From a virus: a DNA stretch of 64,000 nt. The stretch covers positions 62,001-126,000 of the IMG/VR virus record IMGVR_UViG_3300021185_002167. The stretch is one strand, 5' to 3'. A program made the position numbers and the translations under genes. The notes below the pieces were generated by a model. That model did no database searches, had not been told where the DNA came from, and saw nothing but the letters and a program-made list of their open reading frames with translations. The stretch's first letter is position 1. The number at the start of each line of letters is the position of its first letter. Below are positions 28,968 through 37,706 of the stretch, piece by piece.

Positions 28968-29606
28968 TTATCCAAAAATTGATAACGCATTTCTTATTGC
29001 GCTACCGGTACTACTTAATGCGCCTTCTGGCACGTACCTATCATAACTAAAGCTCACATTTAACTTTTGAATAGTATCTGACGATTCGTTCGAAAGTACT
29101 AATTCATTTATAGTTGTAGGAAATGCTCCCTCAAGTTTCACACCATATATCGGCGTGTTTTTCTCATCCAATTGCTGTATAATAACATCACATGTAATGT
29201 CTTTCTTATAAGCAACTGTATAAGTTTCCATGTTTATTATACTATTTATCCAAGTATCAAATACTGTTTTCATATAATAATCATTTGTTAATAAAAAACT
29301 TAAAGATATATCATCGTGGATATATCCATAAGGTATCTTTATTGATTGTTTTTCAGCCTGGTAATCCAGTGTACTGATTTGTTTGCCTGGTATAGATACT
29401 GCATCACAAAGTAAATTAATATCTCTTGGGTCATTAATTAAATTCCTTGCAGTAAAATTACCTGAGATAACAGAACTTATAACCTGTTGTCCATCTAAAT
29501 TAAAAAGAGTCTGAACAGGTGGTGTAAATATAACTCTAAATCGATTTGCTTTTGCTAAGCCACCTTTTTTACTGATTAATGCTTTTAAATCTTCTATATT
29601 ACTCAT
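28968..29606 (-). CDS. Tail tube / baseplate tube initiator-like protein (gp54/gp19 family)
   Basis: This 212-residue protein has the tube-protein fold signature: ANRFRVIFTPP, LCDAVSIPGKQI, IPYGYIHDDISLSFLLTNDYYMKTVFD and a C-terminal GAFPTTINELVLSNESSDTIQKL strand pattern. The same fold is used by T4 gp19 (tube) and gp54 (tube initiator on the baseplate). Neighbouring gp26, gp4 and gp48 favour the gp54 role; the short length is nearer gp19 (163) than gp54 (320). It overlaps the upstream gene by ATGA. Confidence 0.78.
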   Translation of the reverse strand: MSNIEDLKALISKKGGLAKANRFRVIFTPPVQTLFNLDGQQVISSVISGNFTARNLINDPRDINLLCDAVSIPGKQISTLDYQAEKQSIKIPYGYIHDDISLSFLLTNDYYMKTVFDTWINSIINMETYTVAYKKDITCDVIIQQLDEKNTPIYGVKLEGAFPTTINELVLSNESSDTIQKLNVSFSYDRYVPEGALSSTGSAIRNALSIFG

Positions 29607-30193
29607 GGCTGTCTCGCTATTTTAAGGCTCTCATTCCAAACACTTCCTTTACTCTTCTTCTTAAATTGTTCTACTGGTAAGAATATAGCTATTTCCCAGT
29701 CAGTCATTGGCACTCTACTAAATTGAGATACTACATGTTTGCCTAAGTAATGTTTAAAACATGGTTTGAATTCTTTATATTTACGTACACTACTTATTAA
29801 ATTGTATCTCAGTTTTGTTAACCTTGAACTTTCTTTTGGTTGAGCTGGTCCAAATTCCATTAGGTTATCTAAGAATGCTGCTCTTGTATTGTAATTAAGA
29901 TAATGTAGATTTAATCCATAGAATCCACCAGGTGCACCATCAACCATTATTGTTAAAGGAAACCTATCATAGTATGGTAAAGTTTCTTTATGCTTAGGGT
30001 CATAAAAATACATGTACATATTGCCACGTATATTTTGAGCTGTTTTATCAAGTGCCTTATCTTTTAATATAGAAGTTGGTGATACTTGTAGGTTAGTTAC
30101 GTTTCTTTTAAACCATGCTTGTGATTCTTTCGTACGTGTACGTATACCAGCTCTAAAAGCATTTGCCTGTAATGTATCAAATAAACTTGCCAT
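29603..30193 (-). CDS. gp2-like DNA end protector / head completion protein
   Basis: This is a 196-residue protein with a basic N-terminal region and the core MYMYFYDPKHKETLPYYDRFPLT-type segment, NLHYLNYNTRAAFLDNL, FKPCFKHYLGKHVVSQF and WEIAIFLPVEQFKKKSK. I associate this pattern with gp2-type proteins that cap the DNA end at the head portal in T4-like phages, and its gp4 neighbour fits. The assignment is from memory of the family. The ATG lies 6 nt after a minus-strand late box, so the mRNA may be leaderless. Confidence 0.55.
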   Translation of the reverse strand: MASLFDTLQANAFRAGIRTRTKESQAWFKRNVTNLQVSPTSILKDKALDKTAQNIRGNMYMYFYDPKHKETLPYYDRFPLTIMVDGAPGGFYGLNLHYLNYNTRAAFLDNLMEFGPAQPKESSRLTKLRYNLISSVRKYKEFKPCFKHYLGKHVVSQFSRVPMTDWEIAIFLPVEQFKKKSKGSVWNESLKIARQP

Positions 30194-30199
30194 ATAAAC

Positions 30200-30207
30200 T
30201 ATTTATA
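30200..30207 (-). promoter_or_regulatory. Late promoter box TATAAATA (minus strand)
   Basis: The plus strand reads TATTTATA, an exact late box on the minus strand. The start codon of the gp2-like gene (30193) is 6 nt downstream, giving a predicted leaderless transcript. Confidence 0.65.
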
Positions 30208-30212
30208 AAGAA

Positions 30213-30653
30213 CTACAGTATCTTTATCCCTAAATTTTTTAAAGTTTCTTCTGTCCATACTTGAAACTTCCAACCTTTATGTTCAGCAAACTCTTGAGCT
30301 GCTTCCCATTTAGATATATTCTTTGCGTATGTAGTAACTTCGTTTATATATTTTTTAGTCTTACGAGTACGTGTTTTAGGTGGAGTTGTTTGATTCTTAG
30401 GTTTAATCTCAATAAGATAAGTTTTTTTATCTTCCATTTGTATTAATAAGTCAACAAAATAACGATGTAACTTGTTATCTGTCTTACATTTATAAGGTAC
30501 AACTACCTCTTCAGAATTCCACATCTTGACTTTCGGATTGTTTTCGCACCATTTAAACGCTTGTCTTTCCCATAAGGATCGATATACTACCTTACTTGCA
30601 TTGCCAGCGTACTTTTCTGGTCGCTTTATTTTGTATTTGCCTTGATAACTCAT
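30213..30653 (-). CDS. 4: Head completion nuclease gp4-like
   Basis: This 146-residue protein closely follows T4 gp4: SYQGKYKIKRPEKYAG, VVYRSLWERQAFKWCENNP, NSEEVVVPYKCK, HRYFVDLLIQMED, YLIEIKPKNQTTPP, KWEAAQEFAEHKGWKF. The E-x-K and Asp residues form a PD-(D/E)XK nuclease site like TnsA. gp4 acts at the head after DNA packaging. First gene of the minus-strand cluster, with a late box 24 nt upstream. Confidence 0.9.
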   Translation of the reverse strand: MSYQGKYKIKRPEKYAGNASKVVYRSLWERQAFKWCENNPKVKMWNSEEVVVPYKCKTDNKLHRYFVDLLIQMEDKKTYLIEIKPKNQTTPPKTRTRKTKKYINEVTTYAKNISKWEAAQEFAEHKGWKFQVWTEETLKNLGIKIL

Positions 30654-30660
30654 ATAAATA
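30653..30660 (+). promoter_or_regulatory. Late promoter box TATAAATA
   Basis: An exact late box, 37 nt before ATG 30698 of gp48. It is part of a divergent pair with the minus-strand box at 30678-30685. Confidence 0.75.
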
Positions 30661-30677
30661 ACTCTATAGTTTAATTA

Positions 30678-30685
30678 TATTTATA
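30678..30685 (-). promoter_or_regulatory. Late promoter box TATAAATA (minus strand)
   Basis: The plus strand reads TATTTATA. It drives the minus-strand cluster starting with gp4 (ATG at 30653). The two divergent late boxes face across each other within 33 bp. Confidence 0.72.
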
Positions 30686-30697
30686 TAGGAAAAAACA

Positions 30698-31660
30698 ATG
30701 GCTCAAGATTCAGGCGATTTTCACAATCAGTTATATCACAATCCATCACGAAACGCACCACCTTTTAAATCAGGAGATCCAAAGGTACCTGATAAAAGTT
30801 TAATAACAGCTGCAAGTGAGCTTACTGATAATTTAGTAAATGCTGCAACTGGTGAAAGAGTTGATTTATCAAAAAACCAATATCATTATTTTCCAGATTC
30901 TATCAGAGATGGTGCTAATCAAGGATATCCCTTTATGCAATTTATGATTAAACAAACTAAAGGTAAAGGTTTGGTTAATATATTCTTACCATTTCCTCCA
31001 GGAGTAGCAGTATCTGATGGAGCTAATTACGGTAATTTTGATATGGGTACACTTTCAGGAGGTTTAGATTTTGCTAAACAACTTGCTCAAGGTAATAATA
31101 CATCAACAAATCAAGACGCATTAGCTCTTGCATTGATTTCTAAAGAAAAATTAAGCGGACGTAGTACTGGTTTAAATGTAAGAAGTAAAGGAGCGCTTAA
31201 AGCTGGGGTTGCTACTAATCCATATACAAGACAAACATTTGAAAATGTAAATATAAGAAGTTTTAGTTTTACATTTAAACTTGTAGCTGAATCAGCATCT
31301 GAATCAAAAATGGCAAAAAACATAGAAAGAACATTTAGAAAATTCTTATATCCTAAGAGAGCTGGAGCGGTTGCATTAACATATCCACCATTAGTTGATA
31401 TAAAATTCTGGGCTGAAGGCCGTGAAAATGATTATATGCCAAAAATTAAACCATGTTATCTTACATCTTTAGAATCTACTTTTAATGAATCAACAAATAA
31501 TGTTCATGCATCAACAGGGGCTCCTCTGGAAGTATCGCTTTCACTCTCATTCCAAGAAGAAAGATCTTTAATAAGACAAGATTTATATGAAAATGATGAC
31601 ACTATAATAGAAAGAGATGGATTTCATAACGATCCAGTTCCATCAGGAGAAAAAAAATAA
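30698..31660 (+). CDS. 48: Baseplate tail tube cap gp48
   Basis: This is a 320-residue tail-cap protein. Landmarks: FPDSIRDGANQGYPFMQFMI, NIFLPFPPGVAVSDGANYGN, IRSFSFTFKLVAESASESKM, FRKFLYPKR and the C-terminal PLEVSLSLSFQEERSL. In T4 gp48 (364 residues) sits on the baseplate hub and starts tail-tube growth with gp54. It is the first gene of the rightward baseplate operon. Confidence 0.9.
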   Translation: MAQDSGDFHNQLYHNPSRNAPPFKSGDPKVPDKSLITAASELTDNLVNAATGERVDLSKNQYHYFPDSIRDGANQGYPFMQFMIKQTKGKGLVNIFLPFPPGVAVSDGANYGNFDMGTLSGGLDFAKQLAQGNNTSTNQDALALALISKEKLSGRSTGLNVRSKGALKAGVATNPYTRQTFENVNIRSFSFTFKLVAESASESKMAKNIERTFRKFLYPKRAGAVALTYPPLVDIKFWAEGRENDYMPKIKPCYLTSLESTFNESTNNVHASTGAPLEVSLSLSFQEERSLIRQDLYENDDTIIERDGFHNDPVPSGEKK

Positions 31661-32473
31661 ATGAGTTTTTTTAATAAATTTCCAAAGATAGAATACGACT
31701 TTAATCGTACAGGTATTAAACAAAATATGGTTGACTTATTTAGAAGTGTAAGACCATTACCTACGTTTATTGATAATTATTCTGCATATAAGTTTTATGA
31801 TATTAAAAACGGAGAAAGACCTGATATTATTTCTGGTAGATTATATGGTACATCACAGTACTATTGGACATTCTTTGTTATTAATGATTTTTTACATGAT
31901 GGTTATCGTTCATGGCCAATGAGCCAAGAAGACTTGTATGATTACATTGAAAAACAATATTCAGGATATGTAATAGAAACAAGTCCAAGTATTGTACGTG
32001 ATAGTGATGGTCTTATTACTGACCATAGGAATAGTTTAGCAGGCAGATTTAAATTAGGCGAAACATTAACGGGTGCTACAAGTGGAGCAAGTGGTACATT
32101 AACTAAAAAAATAACTGATTTAAGTCAATTAATAGTACAAAATACAACAGGTGCCTTTATAGGAGATCAAACCGGTTCAACAAATACAACTGAACAGATA
32201 ACAGGTTCAACATCTGAAGATTCAGTTGCTACATATAGAGTGTTTAAATATATTGACGCTCCACATTATTTTTATAAAAATGGAGATGTAAATAAGAAAC
32301 CAGTAACAAACGATATTCATATTGAGGGTGGAATACCTAATCATCAGTTATTATATGTTACTAATAGAGAACAAGAGATTATGAAAAATGATAGCAGATC
32401 TCAAATAAGATATGTAGACCCTGCATATATAAATGAGTTTGTTACTAAGTTTGAAGAAATAATTAATGAGTAA
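31661..32473 (+). CDS. 53: Baseplate wedge protein gp53
   Basis: This is a 270-residue gp53-type wedge protein: FFNKFPKIEYDFN, LPTFIDNYSAYKFYDIKNGE, PDIISGRLYGTSQYYWTFFV and the C-terminal DPAYINEFVTKFEEI. T4 gp53 has 196 residues; the excess is a central insertion (FKLGETLTGATSGASGTLTK and onward, residues about 128-190) of a Gly/Thr-rich repeat domain that also appears in gp8 and gp10 here. ATG follows the gp48 stop directly. Confidence 0.87.
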   Translation: MSFFNKFPKIEYDFNRTGIKQNMVDLFRSVRPLPTFIDNYSAYKFYDIKNGERPDIISGRLYGTSQYYWTFFVINDFLHDGYRSWPMSQEDLYDYIEKQYSGYVIETSPSIVRDSDGLITDHRNSLAGRFKLGETLTGATSGASGTLTKKITDLSQLIVQNTTGAFIGDQTGSTNTTEQITGSTSEDSVATYRVFKYIDAPHYFYKNGDVNKKPVTNDIHIEGGIPNHQLLYVTNREQEIMKNDSRSQIRYVDPAYINEFVTKFEEIINE

Positions 32474-33851
32474 TAGTAATTTAACATCAGGAGCAGTCAC
32501 AGCAACGCCTAAAGGTTATGGACTTGAAGTATGTACAATAACATCTAATACAGGTTTACCTATTGATATTACTGAACTTGTTCAAGATATAAAAATTACT
32601 GAAAGTTTATATCAGTCAGGTATGACAGTTGATATATTTGTTTATGACGCTTTAAATTTAATTGAAGAATTAAGAATTGCGGGTAATGAATATGTTGAAA
32701 TAATCTTATCAAGAGCTGAGCCAACTTCAAAAGATAAATACGAAATTAAAAAGTTTGAACTTAAATTAAGAGTAGCTGAATTAAAAAATTACTCAACACC
32801 ACAACCATCTACAAAAGCTTATACATTACAGTGTGTATCAAAGCATGTTTATTTAAATAACTATAGACTTTTAAAAAGAAGCTTTAGTAATACAGCATCT
32901 AGTTTAATAAAAAGTATAGTATCTAAAGAACTACAATCAACTATTGATATAAAAACAAAATCAAACGGTATTATAAAAGGTATATATCCAAGAATACAAC
33001 CGTTACAAGCAATATCTTGGCTCTTACGAAACTCTTATGATGCTGGTACTCCATTTTATTTTTATGAAACGCCAGCTGATGGTCTTATATTTACATCTTA
33101 TAATAAAATATTAGAAAACAAAGATAACGTATATGCTACTTATAATAACTACCCTATGTTTAATGAAAGCTTTAAAGGTGGCGCAGAATCTTTATATAAT
33201 GTTTTTAATGAAGAGAAATCTAAAATAACTAAAATGAACTCTCATTTAAATATGTCTAAACTTAAAGCTGCATATAATGGAGCATTTGGCTCTGTTCTTA
33301 ATAAAATAGATATTAGTACTAAAAAAGTAACTCCAGTACCTTTTAATTATAATAAAACTAAAATGATGATGTTAAACGAGCACTCGCCTATAAGTGGTAA
33401 TATTAAAATAGGTGAAGTTAATATGACAGATTTTAAAGATACTAAACAACATTATGTTTCAATTAATACACATTCTCACGATGAATTTCGCGATAGTCTA
33501 CTAAATGATTCAGGTTTTTATACAATAATTAAAGGAAACTATCATAAAGTAACTGACACTAATGCATTAGGTAAATCACAAGCTCATCATCATAATTTAG
33601 ATACAATTAAACAAGAGATTGTAATACCAGGTGACTTTAGTCTTTCATGTGGTAAGATTGTAAATTTAAATATTATAAAAAATGCTGATATTACAATTGA
33701 ACAAGAAGAAAATAGTGAATTTATAGATACGATACTTTCTGGTAAACATTTAGTTACTCAAATCGTTCATCACTTTGGTAAAGACGGTTATATGATGAAT
33801 GTAGTATTAAAGAAAGATTCATTTATATCACCACTAGAAAAAGGATTATAA
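32466..33851 (+). CDS. Baseplate hub protein gp27-like
   Basis: This is a 461-residue protein with a beta-rich N-terminal part (LEVCTITSNTGLPIDITELV, DIKITESLYQSGMTVDIFVY), a central VSKHVYLNNYRLLKRSF section and a C-terminal GDFSLSCGKIVNLNI...HLVTQIVHHFG typical of hub proteins with two barrel domains. In T4, gp27 forms the trimeric torus that carries the gp5 spike; here gp5 follows immediately, supporting the assignment. Sequence similarity to T4 gp27 itself is not obvious by eye. Confidence 0.75.
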   Translation: MSNSNLTSGAVTATPKGYGLEVCTITSNTGLPIDITELVQDIKITESLYQSGMTVDIFVYDALNLIEELRIAGNEYVEIILSRAEPTSKDKYEIKKFELKLRVAELKNYSTPQPSTKAYTLQCVSKHVYLNNYRLLKRSFSNTASSLIKSIVSKELQSTIDIKTKSNGIIKGIYPRIQPLQAISWLLRNSYDAGTPFYFYETPADGLIFTSYNKILENKDNVYATYNNYPMFNESFKGGAESLYNVFNEEKSKITKMNSHLNMSKLKAAYNGAFGSVLNKIDISTKKVTPVPFNYNKTKMMMLNEHSPISGNIKIGEVNMTDFKDTKQHYVSINTHSHDEFRDSLLNDSGFYTIIKGNYHKVTDTNALGKSQAHHHNLDTIKQEIVIPGDFSLSCGKIVNLNIIKNADITIEQEENSEFIDTILSGKHLVTQIVHHFGKDGYMMNVVLKKDSFISPLEKGL

Positions 33852-33852
33852 T

Positions 33853-34374
33853 ATGATAGGAAGAATGGCAGATCAATATAAAAACGGAGCCTTTGTATGG
33901 TATACTGGCGTGGTAGAAGATATTGATGATAAAGAACAGTTAAATAGAGTTAAAGTAAGATGTTTTGGTTTTTATGATGAGGATGCAGTAAGTGTAGAAG
34001 ATTTGCCTTGGGCTACAGTTATGATGCCAACAACATCAGCATCTATACAAGGTAATGGTGGTAATCATCATTTAGAAGTCGGCTCATGGGTTATAGGATT
34101 CTTTAGAGATGGACCATCAGCTCAAGACCCTATTGTTATGGGTTCAATCGCTACTCAAACAGATAGAGTAAAAGATATACCATCACAATCATCAAACGAT
34201 AATAAGGTATATAAATCAAAAGCTGGTCATTTAATTGAAATTGATAATACAGATGGCGAAGAAGAAATAAGAATTACTCATGGTAAAGAAGTTAATGGTA
34301 TAAAATCATATATACATATGAGAGAAGATGGACGTATAGAAATTAAATCTGCTGTTAAAGTAAGAATTATCTAA
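33853..34374 (+). CDS. 5: Short baseplate hub/spike OB-fold protein gp5-like
   Basis: This is a 173-residue protein with the N-terminal OB-fold of gp5 (WYTGVVEDIDDKEQLNRVKV, LPWATVMMPTT, LEVGSWVIGFFRDG, DPIVMGSIATQTD) and a short beta-helix start (AGHLIEIDNTDGEEEIRI, HMREDGRIEIKSA). T4 gp5 has 575 residues with a central lysozyme domain and a long spike; both are missing. The spike tip would then be another protein. It makes the membrane-puncturing part of the baseplate. Confidence 0.85.
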   Translation: MIGRMADQYKNGAFVWYTGVVEDIDDKEQLNRVKVRCFGFYDEDAVSVEDLPWATVMMPTTSASIQGNGGNHHLEVGSWVIGFFRDGPSAQDPIVMGSIATQTDRVKDIPSQSSNDNKVYKSKAGHLIEIDNTDGEEEIRITHGKEVNGIKSYIHMREDGRIEIKSAVKVRII

Positions 34375-35393
34375 TGTCAACTCCTACATTAACAATACCG
34401 CAATTAGAATGCCCGGCAGTTTTATTACCTACACCAGCTAATTTAGTAAATTATTTTAAAGGTTTAGCTTCTCATGCGTATACGTACGAGATAGAAGAAA
34501 TAAAAGATATACTAGAAACTTTAAAACCTATATTCGATCCATATGACCCTAAGTTTAAAAAATTAGAAATACCAGAAATAGAATGGGAGATACGAGTACA
34601 AGGTTTAGTTGATGAGTTTAGTACATATGTACAATCGCAATTATTAAAAATAGTCGCTGACCTAGTATCTATTGAAATAACAGTTGAAATACTTGGTATA
34701 GAAGTTGATGTTATTAAATTTGCTACTGATAGAACTTATTTAAATACAATATTTGATAGTATTGATTTAGATATCGATAATTTATATGACCTATTACCGC
34801 CAGAATATAAACTATATAAAGATAAGTTTGATAGTTTAGATTTTAAAAAGAAAACAGTAAAAGATTTCTTTAAAGAAAAAGTAAAAGACTTTCAAACTGG
34901 CAATTTTATACAAGGATTACAAGATTTAGGATTAGGCTTTACTTTACCAACTGACCCAAGAGCAGCTGCTAAATTAGCGATACAAGCTATTATTGCTGAT
35001 GAGAAAAAAGATATAGAACAACAAATAGAAGATTTAAAAAATATACAGATAGGGCCCTTTACTATAGAACAAATATTAGGCGGTGAAATAACTGAAAAGG
35101 TAGAGATATCAGAATTTCAAAGAGATAGATTAATAAAAAAATTAATTAATTTTGCTCAAGATTATTTTGCGTATCTACTTAAAGAAGTACTTTCTAAAAT
35201 AACAGCTGCTATAGAAGCTATACCAGGACTAGATGATATTATTGCATTCTTAACATTAGATTTTTGTAAGTTCTTAGAGATAATAGGAGTACCAAAAACA
35301 ATTGAATTACCAGCAGGTATACAAGAAGTAGCAGTTGTTATTGATATAGATAATCAACTTCCTAACGCATTTACGGTTGAAGAAGCCGATTAA
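34374..35393 (+). CDS. Conserved baseplate-region structural protein
   Basis: This is a 339-residue protein with long amphipathic helices (KLINFAQDYFAYLLKEVLSK), Asp/Glu/Ile-rich and lacking domains I can name. The N-terminal PTLTIPQLECPAVLLPTPAN and central LGLGFTLPTDPRAAAKLAIQ suggest interaction motifs. It sits between gp5 and gp25, as similar unnamed genes do in marine T4-like phages. Probably a baseplate component or hub tip. Starts in the gp5 stop (TAATG). Confidence 0.7.
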   Translation: MSTPTLTIPQLECPAVLLPTPANLVNYFKGLASHAYTYEIEEIKDILETLKPIFDPYDPKFKKLEIPEIEWEIRVQGLVDEFSTYVQSQLLKIVADLVSIEITVEILGIEVDVIKFATDRTYLNTIFDSIDLDIDNLYDLLPPEYKLYKDKFDSLDFKKKTVKDFFKEKVKDFQTGNFIQGLQDLGLGFTLPTDPRAAAKLAIQAIIADEKKDIEQQIEDLKNIQIGPFTIEQILGGEITEKVEISEFQRDRLIKKLINFAQDYFAYLLKEVLSKITAAIEAIPGLDDIIAFLTLDFCKFLEIIGVPKTIELPAGIQEVAVVIDIDNQLPNAFTVEEAD

Positions 35394-35397
35394 AGAG

Positions 35398-35405
35398 TAT
35401 AAATA
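35398..35405 (+). promoter_or_regulatory. Late promoter box TATAAATA
   Basis: An exact late box in the short gap before gp25; ATG 35411 is only 5 nt after the box, so transcript and start codon nearly coincide. No ribosome site is visible. Confidence 0.72.
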
Positions 35406-35410
35406 CATAT

Positions 35411-35860
35411 ATGGCAGGATTATATACAGGCAGTAAACGAATAACTGGTAAGCTAGAACAAGCGAGCGTTGTCGCAAAGAAAAAGTCATGGAGTGATTTA
35501 GACCTTTCTTTAAAGATACATCCTATACGTAAGGATATAGTATCGTTAAAAGACGATGCTGCAATTAAAAATGCAGTTAAAAATTTATTAGTTTCTAATT
35601 TTTATGAGAGACCATTTCAAGATGATTTAGGCGCTAACCTAAGAGGTTTATTATTTGAACCTGCAGGTTTATTTACAGAAATTATGTTAAGAGATAACAT
35701 AAAAAATGTATTAGATAATTACGAGCCAAGAATCAGAGTATCATCAATTAATATAATTGATAACACTCAAGCGAATTCATATGGTATTATAGTAAATTTT
35801 AAAATAAAAGAATTCGATCAAGCAACATCAGTAAATATCGAGTTAAGAAGGTTAAGATAA
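35411..35860 (+). CDS. 25: Baseplate wedge protein gp25
   Basis: This is a 149-residue gp25: SWSDLDLSLKIHPIRKDIV, DAAIKNAVKNLLVSNFYERP, FQDDLGANLRGLLFEPAG, NVLDNYEPRIRVSSINI. The YEPRI segment is the conserved EPR motif where the contractile sheath starts. T4 gp25 has 132 residues. No Shine-Dalgarno; probably leaderless from the 35398 late box. Confidence 0.92.
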   Translation: MAGLYTGSKRITGKLEQASVVAKKKSWSDLDLSLKIHPIRKDIVSLKDDAAIKNAVKNLLVSNFYERPFQDDLGANLRGLLFEPAGLFTEIMLRDNIKNVLDNYEPRIRVSSINIIDNTQANSYGIIVNFKIKEFDQATSVNIELRRLR

Positions 35861-35861
35861 T

Positions 35862-37706
35862 ATGGCAACAAATTTAAATGTAACAGAATTAGATTTTGCA
35901 GACATTAAGCAAAATTTAAAAAACTTTTTAAAACAACAATCAGAGTTTAGTGACTATGATTTTGATGGGTCAGGCCTTAATGTTTTATTAGATGTATTAG
36001 CTTATAATACTCATTATAACGCATTAAACGCTCACTACTCATTAAATGAATCATTCTTAGATTCAGCTCAGATAAGAGGTAATGTAGTCACAAGAGCAAA
36101 GCTTTTAGGTTATACACCAAGATCAGTTTTATCTCCAAGAGGTAAAGTTAATATTGTTGTCGATATATCTGGAGAAATAGGAACAATACCAACTGTTTTA
36201 GAATTAACACGTGGTACTAAATTAAATACTGTTGTAAGTGGAGAAGAATTTCAATACGTGGTATTAGAAACTCAACAAGCAACATTAGTAGGTACAACAT
36301 ATACATTTAATGATGTTATTATTGCAGAAGGTTCTGTAAGAGAATTAAAATATAGAGTTGATAATGATATAGAAAATCAAAAGTTTCAACTTACCGATTA
36401 TAACGCAGATTCAAGTACATTAAGAGTAAGAGTACAGTCAAACGAAGAGTCAAGCTCATTCGATATATACACTCCTTTTGAATCATTAAGAGGTGTTGAT
36501 TCAACATCAAAGGTTTATTATCTACAAGAAAATCCAAGTGGATTCTTTGAAGTATACTTCGGTGATGGTATTACCGGATTTAAACCAGCAAATAATAACA
36601 TTATAACTCTTGATTATGTTATTACAGAAGGTATAGAATCAAACGGTGCTAATAATTTTGATATGTTAGATGATATCAATGGATATAGTAGTATTACTGT
36701 CACATTAGCGTCAGCTGCATCAGGTGGAGCTGAAGAAGAAACAATGGAATCTATACGTTTTAACGCACCATTAACATTTATATCTCAAAACAGAGCTGTG
36801 ACAGCCGATGATTACGCAGCGATTATTAAAAAAGAGTTTAGTAATATCGATTCTATATCAACATGGGGTGGTGAAGATAACGATCCACCTGATTACGGTA
36901 AAGTATATATCGCAATTAAACCTTTATTAGCAGAAACACTTACAACCGCTGAAAAAACAGATATTACTGGCGCAATATTAAAAGGTAAGAATGTAGTTTC
37001 TATTGTACCAGAAATTGTAAATACTAACTTTACTTATTTAGAAATAGATGCAGCATTTAAATATAATCCTAACTTAACTGATAGAAGTTCTGTTGAATTA
37101 CAATCAGTTGTAAGAGATACAATAACAGATTATAACTTTAATAATTTAAATAAATTTGATGGTGTATTTAGGCATTCTCAATTAACAAAAGCAATTGATA
37201 ATTCAGACCCATCAATATTAAATACTATAGTAAGACCAAGAATGTTTCAAAATATTACACCGAGTAATAATTCAGATAATAATTTTGATCTTTCTTTTGT
37301 TGCTCCATTCTTTCAATCAGGGCAATCAACAGCATTTATTTTAAAATCATCTTCATTTAAAATTAATAATGTAGACCATTTCTTTGGTGATGTTCCTATA
37401 AGTGGTTCAACACAAAGAAAAGTTATTGTATATAAAGTTGTTGGATTATCTAATGTAACTGTTGTAAATGATGCAGGTATCATTGATGTCGAAAAAGGAA
37501 CTGTTACTTTAAATAACTTTAGACCTGATACGACAGCAGCAATTAAAATAACAGTATTACCTAACTCATTAGATCTTGCTCCAAAGAGAGCTGAATTAAT
37601 TTCTATAGATAATAATAGCGTTACAATAACACCAGAAGTAGATACTATTGCAGTTGCTGGTTCAGCTGGTAGTATAAATTATAACACAACATCAAGATTT
37701 AAATAA
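35862..37706 (+). CDS. 6: Baseplate wedge protein gp6
   Basis: This is a 614-residue gp6 (T4: 660). Landmarks are FADIKQNLKNFLKQQSEF at the N-terminus, DGSGLNVLLDVLAYNTHYNA, LNESFLDSAQIRGNVVTRAK, LLGYTPRSVLSPRG, and the J-like central part FFEVYFGDGITGFKP and AVTADDYAAIIKKEF. gp6 forms the inner ring of the baseplate together with gp25, gp53 and gp7. Starts one base after gp25. Confidence 0.93.
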   Translation: MATNLNVTELDFADIKQNLKNFLKQQSEFSDYDFDGSGLNVLLDVLAYNTHYNALNAHYSLNESFLDSAQIRGNVVTRAKLLGYTPRSVLSPRGKVNIVVDISGEIGTIPTVLELTRGTKLNTVVSGEEFQYVVLETQQATLVGTTYTFNDVIIAEGSVRELKYRVDNDIENQKFQLTDYNADSSTLRVRVQSNEESSSFDIYTPFESLRGVDSTSKVYYLQENPSGFFEVYFGDGITGFKPANNNIITLDYVITEGIESNGANNFDMLDDINGYSSITVTLASAASGGAEEETMESIRFNAPLTFISQNRAVTADDYAAIIKKEFSNIDSISTWGGEDNDPPDYGKVYIAIKPLLAETLTTAEKTDITGAILKGKNVVSIVPEIVNTNFTYLEIDAAFKYNPNLTDRSSVELQSVVRDTITDYNFNNLNKFDGVFRHSQLTKAIDNSDPSILNTIVRPRMFQNITPSNNSDNNFDLSFVAPFFQSGQSTAFILKSSSFKINNVDHFFGDVPISGSTQRKVIVYKVVGLSNVTVVNDAGIIDVEKGTVTLNNFRPDTTAAIKITVLPNSLDLAPKRAELISIDNNSVTITPEVDTIAVAGSAGSINYNTTSRFK

